Positions 1 to 9,425 of a stretch of DNA of 64,000 nucleotides are shown one piece after another. The stretch covers positions 72,272,823 to 72,336,822 of the forward strand of contig NC_064433.1 of assembly GCF_023343835.1 (NCBI RefSeq). Direction: 5' to 3'. Both the position numbers and the translations under genes were made by a program. The notes under the pieces are model-generated. The model was not told the origin of the DNA. It did not search any database and was given only the letters and a program-made list of their open reading frames with translations. Source of the DNA: Lagopus muta (taxonomy: Eukaryota; Chordata; Aves; Galliformes; Phasianidae). Position 1 is the first letter of the stretch. Each line of letters begins with the position of its first letter.

Positions 1-1255
1 CTTTTTTTGTCTTGTCCAATCTGTCCAAGAATCTCTTCTGCAAAGTTCACTAGCAAAAAAGTTGCTTTCTATGTAGACTGTCATTTTACCTGTCCATATG
101 GGTCATTCTTAGTGTCATGTCTTTTAACATACCACCATGACATTTTTAAGGTTCAGGAAAAGCTCTACAGATTAAAGAAGGGGTGTAAATTCTCACTTTA
201 TAAATGGGAAAATCACTGTGCAGGGAAATTAAACATCAGACCTAAATCACACTAGAAGGCCATGGCAAAAGAAGGATTCACTCTTCCAGTCCCTCTGTAC
301 AAATGTCTGAATTATGATGCCAATTTTAACTGCTAAAATGTGGTATACCAAATGTTCACCTCAAGACGAACACATGACCTGAATGCAGCTCTTTCAGTTT
401 AGGTATAACTTGACAATGTTCAGATTGCCTGGTAATGTTCAGGATTCAGCATCCAGGATCTATTTATATTATAAAACTACTATATTTTTATATAAAATTA
501 TAACTTTTTAATTGTAAAATCATACAATCATACTTCCAAGAGCCAGCAGATTACTGAACAATCCATCTGTAGTCACACTGTTCAGGGTTTAATTACCCGC
601 ATCTCTTCCTGTACCGTCTTCCGCTGAAGTCCATGGTCAAGTTCTTTATTTCTTCAGTGCTCCAGAAAAGGAAGAGCTAGCATGATCTATATCACATTTT
701 AATGCTATTTTGAAAGGTACGGGCCCTGCTACTCTTAGAGAGAGCAGATTTTGCTTTTCACTCCTTGTAGTACCAGGTAATCATGAGAGCAAGTCAAGAC
801 TTTTCATAATGGAGAATTATGGTGTACCACACTGAGAAAGAAAATATTTTTCCTGGCTTTAGTCAGTTAAAGGCCAGCTCTTACATCTTAAAGACTGAGG
901 CTCCACAGACTTACTACCTTTTCCTTTTTATTTTTGGCTGTTCAGTAACCGCTTATCCTCAATAATGCACTGACTCTGAATTTCCCAAGGAAGTATGCTG
1001 CATGTAACAACAAAAGTTTTCATTACAGTGGTTTCAAAAAAGGTTTTAAAACAGTGGATGTTTTCTTGCATCTCTATTCTGAGAAAAGATGAATGTTATT
1101 CTTGCCCATTCTGTACATGGGGCCATCCTTTAACAGCCTTCTCTCTAGACTTGCCTCACCCAGAGTCCACCAGAAGCTGTTCCAGGATGTTCTCTCTCCC
1201 TGATTATCTTCTGCACTTCATCCATTATCTGCCTAATCCAACTTGTCATGTTTGC
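1..1255. other. AT-rich non-coding stretch, nothing recognised
   Basis: No gene, RNA gene or known repeat was recognised. The short open frames here (for example 7-255 and 995-1345) show no protein family resemblance, no exon-like boundaries and no consistent codon pattern, so I do not annotate them. This is unique-looking intergenic or intronic sequence up to the start of an LTR at 1256. Confidence 0.5.
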
Positions 1256-1360
1256 TGTCGTTATGGTTTAACCCACCAGGTAGCTAAGCGCCACATAGCT
1301 GTTCACTCACTCCTTGCTTTCCAGTGGGATGACAGAGAGAACTGAGAAAAAATAATAATG
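1256..1360 (-). mobile_element. Avian ERV LTR, antisense, 3' terminal piece (split LTR, part 1)
   Basis: On the + strand this begins with TGTCG followed by GGTTTAACCCACC, AGCTAAG and TTCACTCACTCC. This is the reverse complement of the 3' end of a very common avian endogenous-retrovirus LTR, ending in a GGTTTAAACC-like stretch and ACA. It stops where a CR1 starts at about 1363, and the next part of the same LTR (ACTCATGAGTTGAGATAAAA) resumes at about 3190. The two pieces are therefore one solo LTR interrupted by a later insertion. Family recognition is from knowledge of bird LTRs. The exact subfamily is not determined. Confidence 0.75.
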
Positions 1361-1362
1361 TA

Positions 1363-3183
1363 CAGAATCATGGAATTAATAGTATGGCTTGTGTTGGAGG
1401 GGACCTCAAGGATCATCAAGTTCTAACACCCCTGCCAGAGGCAGGGTTGCCAGCCACTAGATCAAGTACTAGATCAGATTGCCCAGGGTCCCATCCAATC
1501 TGGCCTTGAGCACCTCCAGGGACGGGGCATCCACAACCACTCTGGGCAGCCTGTTCCAGCACCTCACCAATCTCTCAGTAAAAAACATTCCCCTGGTTCC
1601 TAATCTAAATGTACTCTCCTTTAGTTTAAAATAATTCTTCCTTATCCTATTACTATCTACCCTTGTAAAAAGTTATTTTGTCTCATATTTATAAATTCTG
1701 CTTTAAACATTGGAAGACCACAGTGAAGTCTCCCCCCGGCCTTCTCTTCCAAACTCAACTGGCCCAGTCTGTGGGAGCAAAGTGACGTGTTTCTTTCTGG
1801 CTCAGACTGCGACAACACTGCAGAACTGTGACATTGTGAATTCTCACTCACTTTCTGATTGGTTAAGTGACAGACTTGCAGCTAACTGCTGACTGGAGAC
1901 AAAGTTGTACCAATCTTGTGAAGGCCTCAGTGCAAAAACTGTAACACTGTTGTGAAAAATGCAGAACAAACTCAAGTTGTTCTCAAACACAACGGAGAAG
2001 CCAGAAGTTAGTTGTCTTGCTAAGGTGGTCTTGGGTCCCTCCCCACCTCCCACCCACAGCCTCCACAACCACCATGCGAAGGGGAGAAGCACGCAGCATG
2101 CACGCAGCACAAGATACCAGATACTCTCTCCACCTGGCAACAACTCCTGGCCGATCAGAAGGGACCATCATATGGCAAAAGAGGCACTGCCAACCACACA
2201 GCTGGCAGTGCTTGCCCCACCACATCCTCAGCCACCCCAGAAGAAAAAGGAGTATGGACCTTCCATCACAGGATCTACAATGGTGACTTGTTTTTCTTTC
2301 CTTTTTCCTTTCTCCCTCCTTTTCTTCTCTTTTCTTTTTTTCCCCTCTCTTGCTCACCTGTCTTTTAATAAATAAAAGCACACTATTACTTGATCAACAC
2401 CTTGATTCCATTCCAAGTCTTAATTCAAAGAGATTGGGGTCAATATCTTGAACCTCAAGCCTCTTTGTCTTGTGACACAGTTCCTTCAGCCTGTCTCCAT
2501 AGGAGAGGTGCTCCAGCCCTTTGATCATCTCTTGACCCTTGTCTGGACACTCTTTAAAACCTTGATATCTTCCCTGTGTTGGGGGAATACAATATACTCC
2601 AGCTAGGGCCTCACAAGGGCAGAGTGGAGAGGAACCTCCCTTACCCTTCTTGGGAGGAAAGGGATAGCCACCATTCTTCTGATGGAACCTGGGATACCAT
2701 TGGCCATCCAGGCTGTAAGTGCACATTTCTGACTCAAGGTTTTCATCTACATGGGTTCCTAAGTCTTTCTCAGCAGTGCTACTGTCTAGGAGTTCTTACA
2801 GTCTGTCCATGTATCTGGGAGTACCTCGACTAAGTGCATAATCTTGCACTTTGCTTTGTTGAACCTCATTAGATTCTCAAGGGCCCACCTTTTGAGTTTA
2901 TCAAGATCCCTCTGAATGCCATCCCTTCCTGCTACTGTATCAACTGCACCACTCAGCTTGGTATAATCAGCAAACTTGCTGAGGGTGCACTCAATCCTAT
3001 CATCTATGTCATTGGTAAAGATATTAAAAAGTACCAGCTCAAAGATGGACCCCTGTAGTATATTGCTTGTCAGCAGCCTCCACCTGCACATTGAGCCACT
3101 GACCTCAACCCTCTGGCTGCAACCTTCCAACCAATTCCTTAGCCACTGAGTTATTCGCCCTTCAAATCCATCTCTCCAGTCAG
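1363..3183 (-). mobile_element. CR1 LINE, antisense, 5'-truncated, interrupted by an LTR
   Basis: Reading the minus strand from 3183 down, this covers part of the CR1 reverse transcriptase, the ORF2 C-terminus and the 3' UTR. Translation of 2786-3130 gives recognisable CR1 text such as [21 protein letters not shown]. The second catalytic Asp of the FADD box reads Tyr (FADY), and stops elsewhere show the copy is dead. The 3' end (CAGAATCATGG on the + strand) is at 1363. The element is cut at 1769/2478 by a 708-bp LTR. It lies inside an older LTR (1256-1360 plus 3190-3631). The 5' truncation falls at about codon 655 of an intact ORF2. Confidence 0.9.
1770..2477 (+). mobile_element. Solo LTR nested in CR1, with 5-bp target duplication
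   Basis: The insert begins TGTGGGAG and ends TTGTGACA, so it has TG...CA ends with a 3-bp TGT/ACA inverted terminus. It is flanked by CAGTC (1765-1769) and CAGTT (2478-2482), a 5-bp target duplication differing by one transition. Joining the flanks restores the continuous antisense CR1 order (the CCCAGTTCCTTCAGCC stretch), which confirms the boundaries. A pyrimidine-rich tract lies at about 2293-2352 and a polyadenylation signal AATAAA at 2371-2376, so the LTR sense strand is +. No gag, pol or env is present, so it is a solo LTR. It differs from the other LTR family in this window. A 5-bp duplication fits ERVL- or alpharetrovirus-like integrases, but the family is not identified. Confidence 0.8.
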
Positions 3184-3189
3184 GGTGTC

Positions 3190-3631
3190 ATAGAACTCAT
3201 GAGTTGAGATAAAACTGCTTACTAAGATTGAAAAAAGGAAAAAGGTAATATTTATGACTACATATGTATATATATGAATGTTTATAACAAGTGATGCATA
3301 AGCAATTGCTCTCCACCTCCCAGCTGATGCCCAGCTAGCCTCCCAGGCAGTGGAAGAGAGCCAGATGAACCCCATTCAAAACTCTTTCCACAATGATGTC
3401 ATATGGTATGGAATATCCCTTTGGCCAGTTTAAGTCAGCTGCACTAATTTCTGTTCCCTCCCAGCTCCTTGGGCCTTTTGCTGCAAATGTGCTTGGCTCT
3501 GCATAGCACAGCTTTGCATGCAACTATAAACATGTGTGTTATGTTGTTTTTCTTCAAGAACAAAAAATATAGTATTGTAGCAGATACTCTGAAAAAAACC
3601 AATTCCATCCCTTCTGAAACTAAGAGAGCTA
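3190..3631 (-). mobile_element. Avian ERV LTR, antisense, main body (split LTR, part 2)
   Basis: This continues the LTR begun at 1256. Diagnostic stretches in order are ACTCATGAGTTGAGATAAAA, AAGTGATGCATAAGCAATTG, TGATGCCCAGCTAG, ATGGTATGGAATATCCCTTT, GGCCAGTTTAAGTCAGCTG and the end near CTGAAACTAAGAGA. The same order appears in the antisense LTR at 20194-20669 and, reversed, in the sense LTR at 20737-21333. The terminal ACA/TGT at this end has decayed and no clear target duplication is visible, so the right border is good only to within a few bases. No retroviral coding sequence is attached. Confidence 0.75.
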
Positions 3632-3819
3632 TTAATCACCCAGGATTATGCACACCCTTACGTGTTTCAGCTGCCAGCACCACAGGTATACAGGCCTTCT
3701 CACCTGTGGTTTGTTCTCAAGTGGCTGGCATGTGGACCTCCAAATACAAACATGCTCACAGAATAGAGTGTTATATATAAGTGGAGTTTCATTAAGAAAA
3801 TAGGACAAACTGTACAGAA

Positions 3820-4369
3820 TGTAGGAAGCAAGGAGGTGATCATCCCTCTGTACTAAGCCCTGGCAAGGCCACACCTTGAGTACTGTGTTCAGTTTGGGGC
3901 CCCTCACTACAAGAAAGATATCAAGGCCATGGACTATGTTCAGTGAAGGACAGTGACAGTGGTGAAGGGTCTGGAGCACAAGTCTCATGAGGAGGGTCTG
4001 AGGTGACTAGGCTTGTTTAGTCTGGGGAAGAGGAGGCTCAGGGGAGACCTTATAGCTCTTTACAACTACCTAAAAGGAGGTTGTAGTGAAGGAGAGATTC
4101 ACCCTGTAACTAACGATAAGATGGGAAGTAATAGCCTCAGGTTGTGCCAGGAGAGGTTCACACTGGATAACAGGAAAAAATTCTTCTCCAATAGGATTGT
4201 CAAGTGTTGGAACAGGCTGTCCAAGGAGGTGATTGAGTCACTATTCCTGGAGATGTTCAAGAAACATGTGAATGTGGTACTTAGGGACAGGGTTCAGTGG
4301 CTAATATTGGTTGCAGATGGTAGGAGTTCAATGGTCTTTTCCAGCATTAATGATTCTATGATTCTATGG
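3820..4369 (+). mobile_element. CR1 LINE 3' fragment, sense
   Basis: This holds the C-terminal end of CR1 ORF2 and the 3' UTR. Recognisable stretches include AGGAGGTGATCATCC, TACTGTGTTCAGTTTGG and TCAGGGGAGACCTTATAGC, ending with AATGATTCTATGATTCTATG (the ATTCTATG octamer type). The frame from 4013 reads [19 protein letters not shown], matching the C-terminus of the intact ORF2 at 22520-25498. Frameshifts and stops make it inactive. The tail octamer type differs from the GATTCTGT type of the young copy at 25.6 kb, indicating another CR1 subfamily. Confidence 0.9.
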
Positions 4370-4729
4370 TTAGATACAAGGAATGGCTGAACAATTGTAC
4401 TGACATGTGGCTGTTACACGAGACTTTTTCTTTTCTTTTTCTTCTGTTTTCCATGCTTCTTCCTATCCAAACCACTTTGACCACTCCCTTTCTCTCGTTT
4501 CCTTAATTAAACATTCTACTGTGAGTTTGTACAATCCTAAGATAGTCCTCCTTTGTATTTGTAACTTGCTTTGCCTTCAGACAGTGACTAAACTCACTCT
4601 ATGATGTGACCCAGAGAGATGTTTCCACTGAAATATACAGATGAGTATCGATGCTCAACGATGGGGCTGGTCTTTCCTGTGACAGCCCTGGACAAGGCCA
4701 GGGTACGGGCTCATTTCTACAGGTTTTTA

Positions 4730-5435
4730 GAATCATAGAATCATAGAATCCTTAGAGTTGGAAAAGATCTCTGAAGGCCATCTAATCCAGCTCCCCTGCA
4801 ATGAACAAGGACATCTACAGCTAGATCAGGTTGAACAGGGCCTTATCCAGCCTCACCTTGAAAGTCTCCTGGGATGGGGCATCAACCATATCTCTGGGCA
4901 ATCTGTTCCAGTGCCTCAACACCCTCAGTGTAAAAGAAGGTGATATCTAACCTTAATCTACTCTCTTTGAGCTTGAAGCCATTTCCTCTTTTCCTATCAC
5001 TGCAGACCCTGCTGAAGAGTCTGTCCCCTTCTTTCCTGTTGCTCTCCTTTAAATGCTTGAAGGCCACTATGAGGTCACCTCTCAGTCTTCTCCAGGCTGA
5101 ATAGCCTCAGCTCTTTTGGCCTGTCCTCATAGGAGAGGTGTTTCATCCCTTGGATCATTTCTGTGGCCTTCCTCTGGACACGATCCAACAGGTCTCTATC
5201 TCTCCTGTACTGAGAAGTCTGCATCTGGATGCAGTACTGCAGGTAAGGCCTCACCAGCACGTAGTACAAGGGCAGGATCACCTCTCTTGACCTGCTAGCC
5301 ATGCTTCTTTTGATGCAGACCCAGATACAATTCTTTTTCTGAGCTGCAAGAGCACTTGTGTCCAGCTTCCCATCCACTAGTACCCACGGGTCTTTTTCAG
5401 CAGGGCTGTGCTCAGTCCTTTCAATCTTTTTGGGG
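4730..5435 (-). mobile_element. CR1 LINE 3' fragment, antisense
   Basis: The + strand starts with the reversed CR1 tail AATCATAGAATCATAGAATC and continues through the 3' UTR into the ORF2 C-terminus. The minus frame at 5075-5533 includes VIQ-type CR1 text such as REVILPLYYVLVRPYLQYCIQ and KATEMIQGMKHLSYEDRPKEL. The copy is 5'-truncated near 5435, after the CR1 region preceding the KDLGVLMD-like motif. The reading frame is broken. Confidence 0.9.
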
Positions 5436-7505
5436 TGTTCCCACGTGCAGCTGTGCCCCTCTTCTCCTTCATGTTTGTGGAGATGAGACACTGATGAGCT
5501 AATGACTCCTTTTATGGGCCTGGATGTGTCCATATCAGGGTATTAGTTGGATTTCCCCACTTGCCTTTGTCTCTGTTCACCTTCACATGTGTGGAGATTT
5601 TATCACACAGTCTAACAACAGGAATAAAAACATTTTTAGTGTTACCATGTGTTTCAAAGTATCTAACAGCTGGAATATATGAAGTACTGACTTCAGATCC
5701 TGATGTGCCTCCCAAGCAACTTTTTCTCTTTGTCCATTGTTATGGAGGCCATTATACTGTACATAGCTGAACGGCTGATATCTTGTGCCAGAAGTAGATC
5801 ATTACACAAAGACACTGTACTGTCTCTCCTCAGACGTTTCTCTTCTGAAACAAAATGATGGATTCTCAGCCCAGACATTATCAGCAGTGTTATTCTGTGT
5901 CTCTGAATCCATCAGTCACAACATGGTGATCCAGCTGGAACAAAGTGAAGTGTATCCAGTGTTTGCACTTCACTCGGTTCTTTGGTGTATGTGCTATATT
6001 AAAATCAAAGATATTGGTCTAGAGTCTTATTTTAACAATATTGTACTTCATCTCACAATGAAAATATGTTTTGCTATACATTTTTGCCTTATACCATCTA
6101 AGTCTTTTACATTGCTGTAAATGTAGCAATTACATTGCTACATATTGCTGTTAATTGCCTAAAGTCTCATACTTTCAATGTCTGCACTGCACTGTACTGT
6201 AGCTTTTTAATTCCTGGATATTAATGACAGTTAAAACAGGGGTTAATCTTCTACTTCCCTTTCTGAATTTTCCCTTTTCTGTTTTGTTTTTCTAAAAGTT
6301 GGAGTTCATATAGTATACAGGACCTTTTTTTATTGGGATTTTTTTTTTCTGTAAAATATCACACACATCTGATTCATTCATCTGTATTTGGAAAAGTATA
6401 TCATCTACTGTGATATCCCTGGCACGTTACATAAATTTCAAATCTGAGCACAAAGATTCAATTTTGCAAAAATAAATACATTCTCCTTTAACTTACATCT
6501 GTAGGATATCCTAAATGTATACGACTGTGTTTACTGTGCACTGATATTATATGTAGTTGTGCAAGTCATAAACATATTAGGAAAGCATTAATGCTTAACA
6601 CACATAACTGATGTATCAATTAAAGTTGGTCCCTCAAACAGTTGAGTGCTTCCTTTCAAAGAATGTTCCTTGCCTGCATTTAGAGACAGAGGCCAGCCAG
6701 AGGAACTTGCTGTTTATTTTTGAACCAGTGTAAAAGTAGAACAGCAGCAGACATCTCCTATTATAGGCTAGATCTGACAAGGAGGTCACCTTCATTGCAC
6801 ATGGATAAGGAATCACATTCCCTGCTGAAAAGCAGGGCTATTTTTAAAAACAGGCTAGAACTATTCATTCTTGAAATTGTTTTAATTTCCATCTGAATAA
6901 AGCATCATGTGGAATGGCTAGGGAAGATTAAAAAAATCTGGCAGGCTGCAGGGCCAGTGCAAGCCACAAGTCTGTGTAAAAAGAAACCTGATGAAATTGC
7001 TTTTTGTAGTGCTGACAGAATTTTGTCTTGGCATCTACAATGTCCTAATCACTGTAGGCTGATAAAGAGCCATTCACAAGAGCAGTTTATAATGATCATG
7101 TAAATTTTACTTAAGTATGTATGATTAAAAGACATAGTCCAAAAATTCAACAAGCATTATGCTGTCCTTTTTATAGAGTAGTATAGATTCACTGGCTAAG
7201 TTTTTTTACTATAAATGAAAGCCTTAGGACTTGGGAGATTAAATGGAAAGGAAAGGGAATTAATTTAACTTATTTAAGTGCCTATTGAATAATTTCAGTG
7301 TACATCAAGACTTCATTCAGATCAGACACAGATATACTGAGTATAAACAACCCACTGGGACACCCTCCTCATCTTACTATTTCATATCTCTCAGTCTGCA
7401 AACTGCACTTCAGTGGATGGCCATCTCTCTACTGCAAACAGAAGACCTCTGGTCCTTTTTTCTGCAATAAAAAAATGAATTTTTAATAGGTTACTAAAAC
7501 TAAAG
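5436..7505. other. AT-rich non-coding stretch, nothing recognised
   Basis: No coding region, RNA gene or known transposon was recognised between two CR1 copies. Several short frames of 60-111 codons exist but show no family resemblance and no splice or start context that would single them out. Confidence 0.45.
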
Positions 7506-7570
7506 TCATAGAATCACTTGAGTTGGAAGGGATCTTTAAAGGTCATCTAGTCCAACTCCCCTACAATGAG
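7506..7570 (-). mobile_element. Short CR1 LINE 3' tail, antisense
   Basis: The + strand reads TCATAGAATCACTTGAGTTG, then GGAAGGGATCTTTAAAGG and AGTCCAACTCCCC. This is the reverse complement of a CR1 3' UTR end. Only about 65 bp can be assigned, after which the sequence is unrecognised. No coding sequence remains. Confidence 0.75.
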
Positions 7571-7989
7571 CTGCATGGGACAATTATAATCTAGTCTGAC
7601 CATTACATAATGCAAGCTATCGCATTTCACCCAGAAATTTCTGCTTCAAGCCTGGATCTCTGGCTGTCTGAGTCCATGTGCACAGATCTGGATGAGCTGC
7701 AAGCTCTAACTAAGAGAAAAATCACCTTAATCTCAATGGAATCTTTCCCTCCCTGGTAAAAGAGGCATGTTTTTCCCATAGTCTGGGTTTTGTTTATCTG
7801 CATATTCTAGTCACTGAATCTTATGTTCTGTCTTATTCTATTTGATTAGAAAGCTATCTCTGATATGAAATTACTTTCAGACTGTGATATTTCTAAACCA
7901 GACTCACACTCTGAGACGTGTGTTAGTAATCTCAAGTCATTCTCTTAGATCTTTCAGAACACTTTCCAGTTTTTCTATATTATTTTTGC

Positions 7990-8603
7990 AGAATAGACAT
8001 GAAATTGGATAGAAGACTCCAGGAAATCTCTCCTTCATGTGAGAGGGATAATATTCCTGTTCTTTTTCTACTTGGAATTATAGAATCCTTCTGGATTTTC
8101 TGGAACCTTGACAAACCATCAATTCTATCTGCTACATCATGATACTAACTAAGCTGAAGGCTCAAATCAGGACAAAGAAGAAAAAAAGCTTTTTTTCTTG
8201 CAAAATGATAGTGCCAGCCTCCATACACGTTTGAAGACCATGGAGCACATTGCCAATCTTGACTAGACTGTCCTATCATACATACTGTATGGTCCGAATT
8301 TGGCATCTTTTGATTTCCATCTGTTTGAGTTGATGAAAGATGGATTATGTGGGCAACATTTTCTTAGCAATAAAGCCATCATAGCTGCTCTGAAACAGTA
8401 GATCACATTCACTGCTGCAGGTTTTCTTGAGTGTAGCATTCAGGTTGTTCATTGCTGGTAAAAATGCATAGTTAATGGTAGTGATTGTTGAAAAACATTT
8501 TGTAGCTGAGAATTTGCTCTGTCAAATACTGTTAATCTGCTCTTTGTAGCTGTTGCAGTTTCTGTGGAAACAAATAGGGGGCATTACTTTTCAAGTGACC
8601 TTT
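7990..8603 (+). mobile_element. Mariner-like DNA transposon (Galluhop type), 3' half
   Basis: This is the C-terminal half of a mariner transposase plus the 3' terminal repeat. Stretches seen include CTGGATTTTCTGGAACCTTG, ACAAACCATCAATTCT and TTTGAAGACCATGGAGCACA. In the frame containing 8207-8209 (Asp in QND) the next catalytic Asp lies at 8312-8314 (SFDFHLF). That leaves exactly 34 codons between them, the D34D spacing of mariner transposases. An in-frame stop (TAG in the NLD-stop-TV context) separates the two, so the copy is dead. The 3' UTR ends in AAATAGGGGGCATTACTTTT, matching the end of the copy at 31.5 kb. The left border is approximate and the N-terminal half with the first Asp is not recognisable. 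Confidence 0.8.
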
Positions 8604-8672
8604 ATATATTTATGTGCATATATATATAAAAATTATATATATTTATATATACTATATGTATATATATGTTTA
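8603..8672. repeat. TA-rich simple repeat
   Basis: A run of imperfect TATA and TATATG units follows directly after the mariner 3' terminus. It is simple-sequence DNA with no coding content. Confidence 0.85.
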
Positions 8673-8684
8673 TGTATTTTTACT

Positions 8685-8709
8685 TTCAAGAATACTAAGT
8701 ATTCTTGAA
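8685..8709. repeat. Perfect 11-bp inverted repeat at CR1 5' edge
   Basis: The arms TTCAAGAATAC (8685-8695) and GTATTCTTGAA (8699-8709) are perfect reverse complements around a 3-nt TAA loop. The right arm abuts the 5' border of the CR1 copy at about 8707. Confidence 0.8.
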
Positions 8710-9425
8710 TCCTGCACTTTGACAGCAACAATCCCAGGCAATGCTACAAACTGGGGGCAGAGTGACTGGATGATTATGTAGAAGAAACAGGCCTGAGAGT
8801 GCTGATCAATGCTCAGCTGAACATGAGCCAGCAGTATGCCCAGGTGGCCAAGAAGGCCAATGGCATCCTAGCTTGTATCAGAAATAGCGTTGCTAGCAGG
8901 AGCAAGGAAGAGATCATCCCCCTGTACTCAGCACTGGTGAGGCTGCACCTGGGGTACTGTGTTTTGGGCCCCTCAATACAAGGACATTGAGGCCTTCAGA
9001 GGCATTCAGAGAAGGGCAATTAAGCTGATGAGAAGACTGGACCACAAGTCTTATGAGGGGAGGCTGAGGGAACTGGAATTTTGTCTGGAGAAGAGGGAGC
9101 TCAGGGATGACATTATTGCACTTTAAAACCACCTGAAGAGAGGATGTAGTAAGATGGGAGTCAGCCTCTTCTTCCACGTAACTAGCAATTGGACAAGAGG
9201 TAATGGCCTCAAGTAGCACAAGGGGAGGTTCAGGATGATCATTAGGAAAAGCTTTTTCTCCAAAAGAGTGGTCAGACATTGGAACCCACTCCACCACGGT
9301 GGTGGAGGTGTTCAAGAAACATTTAGTTGTTGTACTGAGGGACAGAGTTTAGTGGGAAATATTGATGATAGGTAGATGGTTGGACTGGATGATGTTAGAG
9401 GTCTTTTGCAAACTTGGTGATAAGA
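8707..9425 (+). mobile_element. CR1 LINE 3' fragment, sense
   Basis: This contains the end of the CR1 reverse transcriptase region through the ORF2 C-terminus and 3' UTR. The frame at 8799-8990 reads CR1-type [20 protein letters not shown] and [17 protein letters not shown], then shifts. Further downstream are AGGTAATGGCCTCAAG, GTCAGACATTGGAAC and GGTTGGACTGGATGATGTTA. The terminal octamers are degraded (about 9425). The copy is inactive because of frameshifts and stops. Confidence 0.9.

Noticed and set aside
7-255. 82-codon frame at the window start
   Set aside because: No family resemblance and of a length expected by chance in AT-rich DNA.
1983-2381. Open frames on both strands within 1959-2381
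   Set aside because: They fall inside the solo LTR. The residues reflect its pyrimidine-rich tract, not a retroviral or host protein.
4013-4390. 125-codon frame as a host gene
   Set aside because: The translation is the CR1 ORF2 C-terminus and 3' UTR, and the same text occurs in other CR1 copies here.
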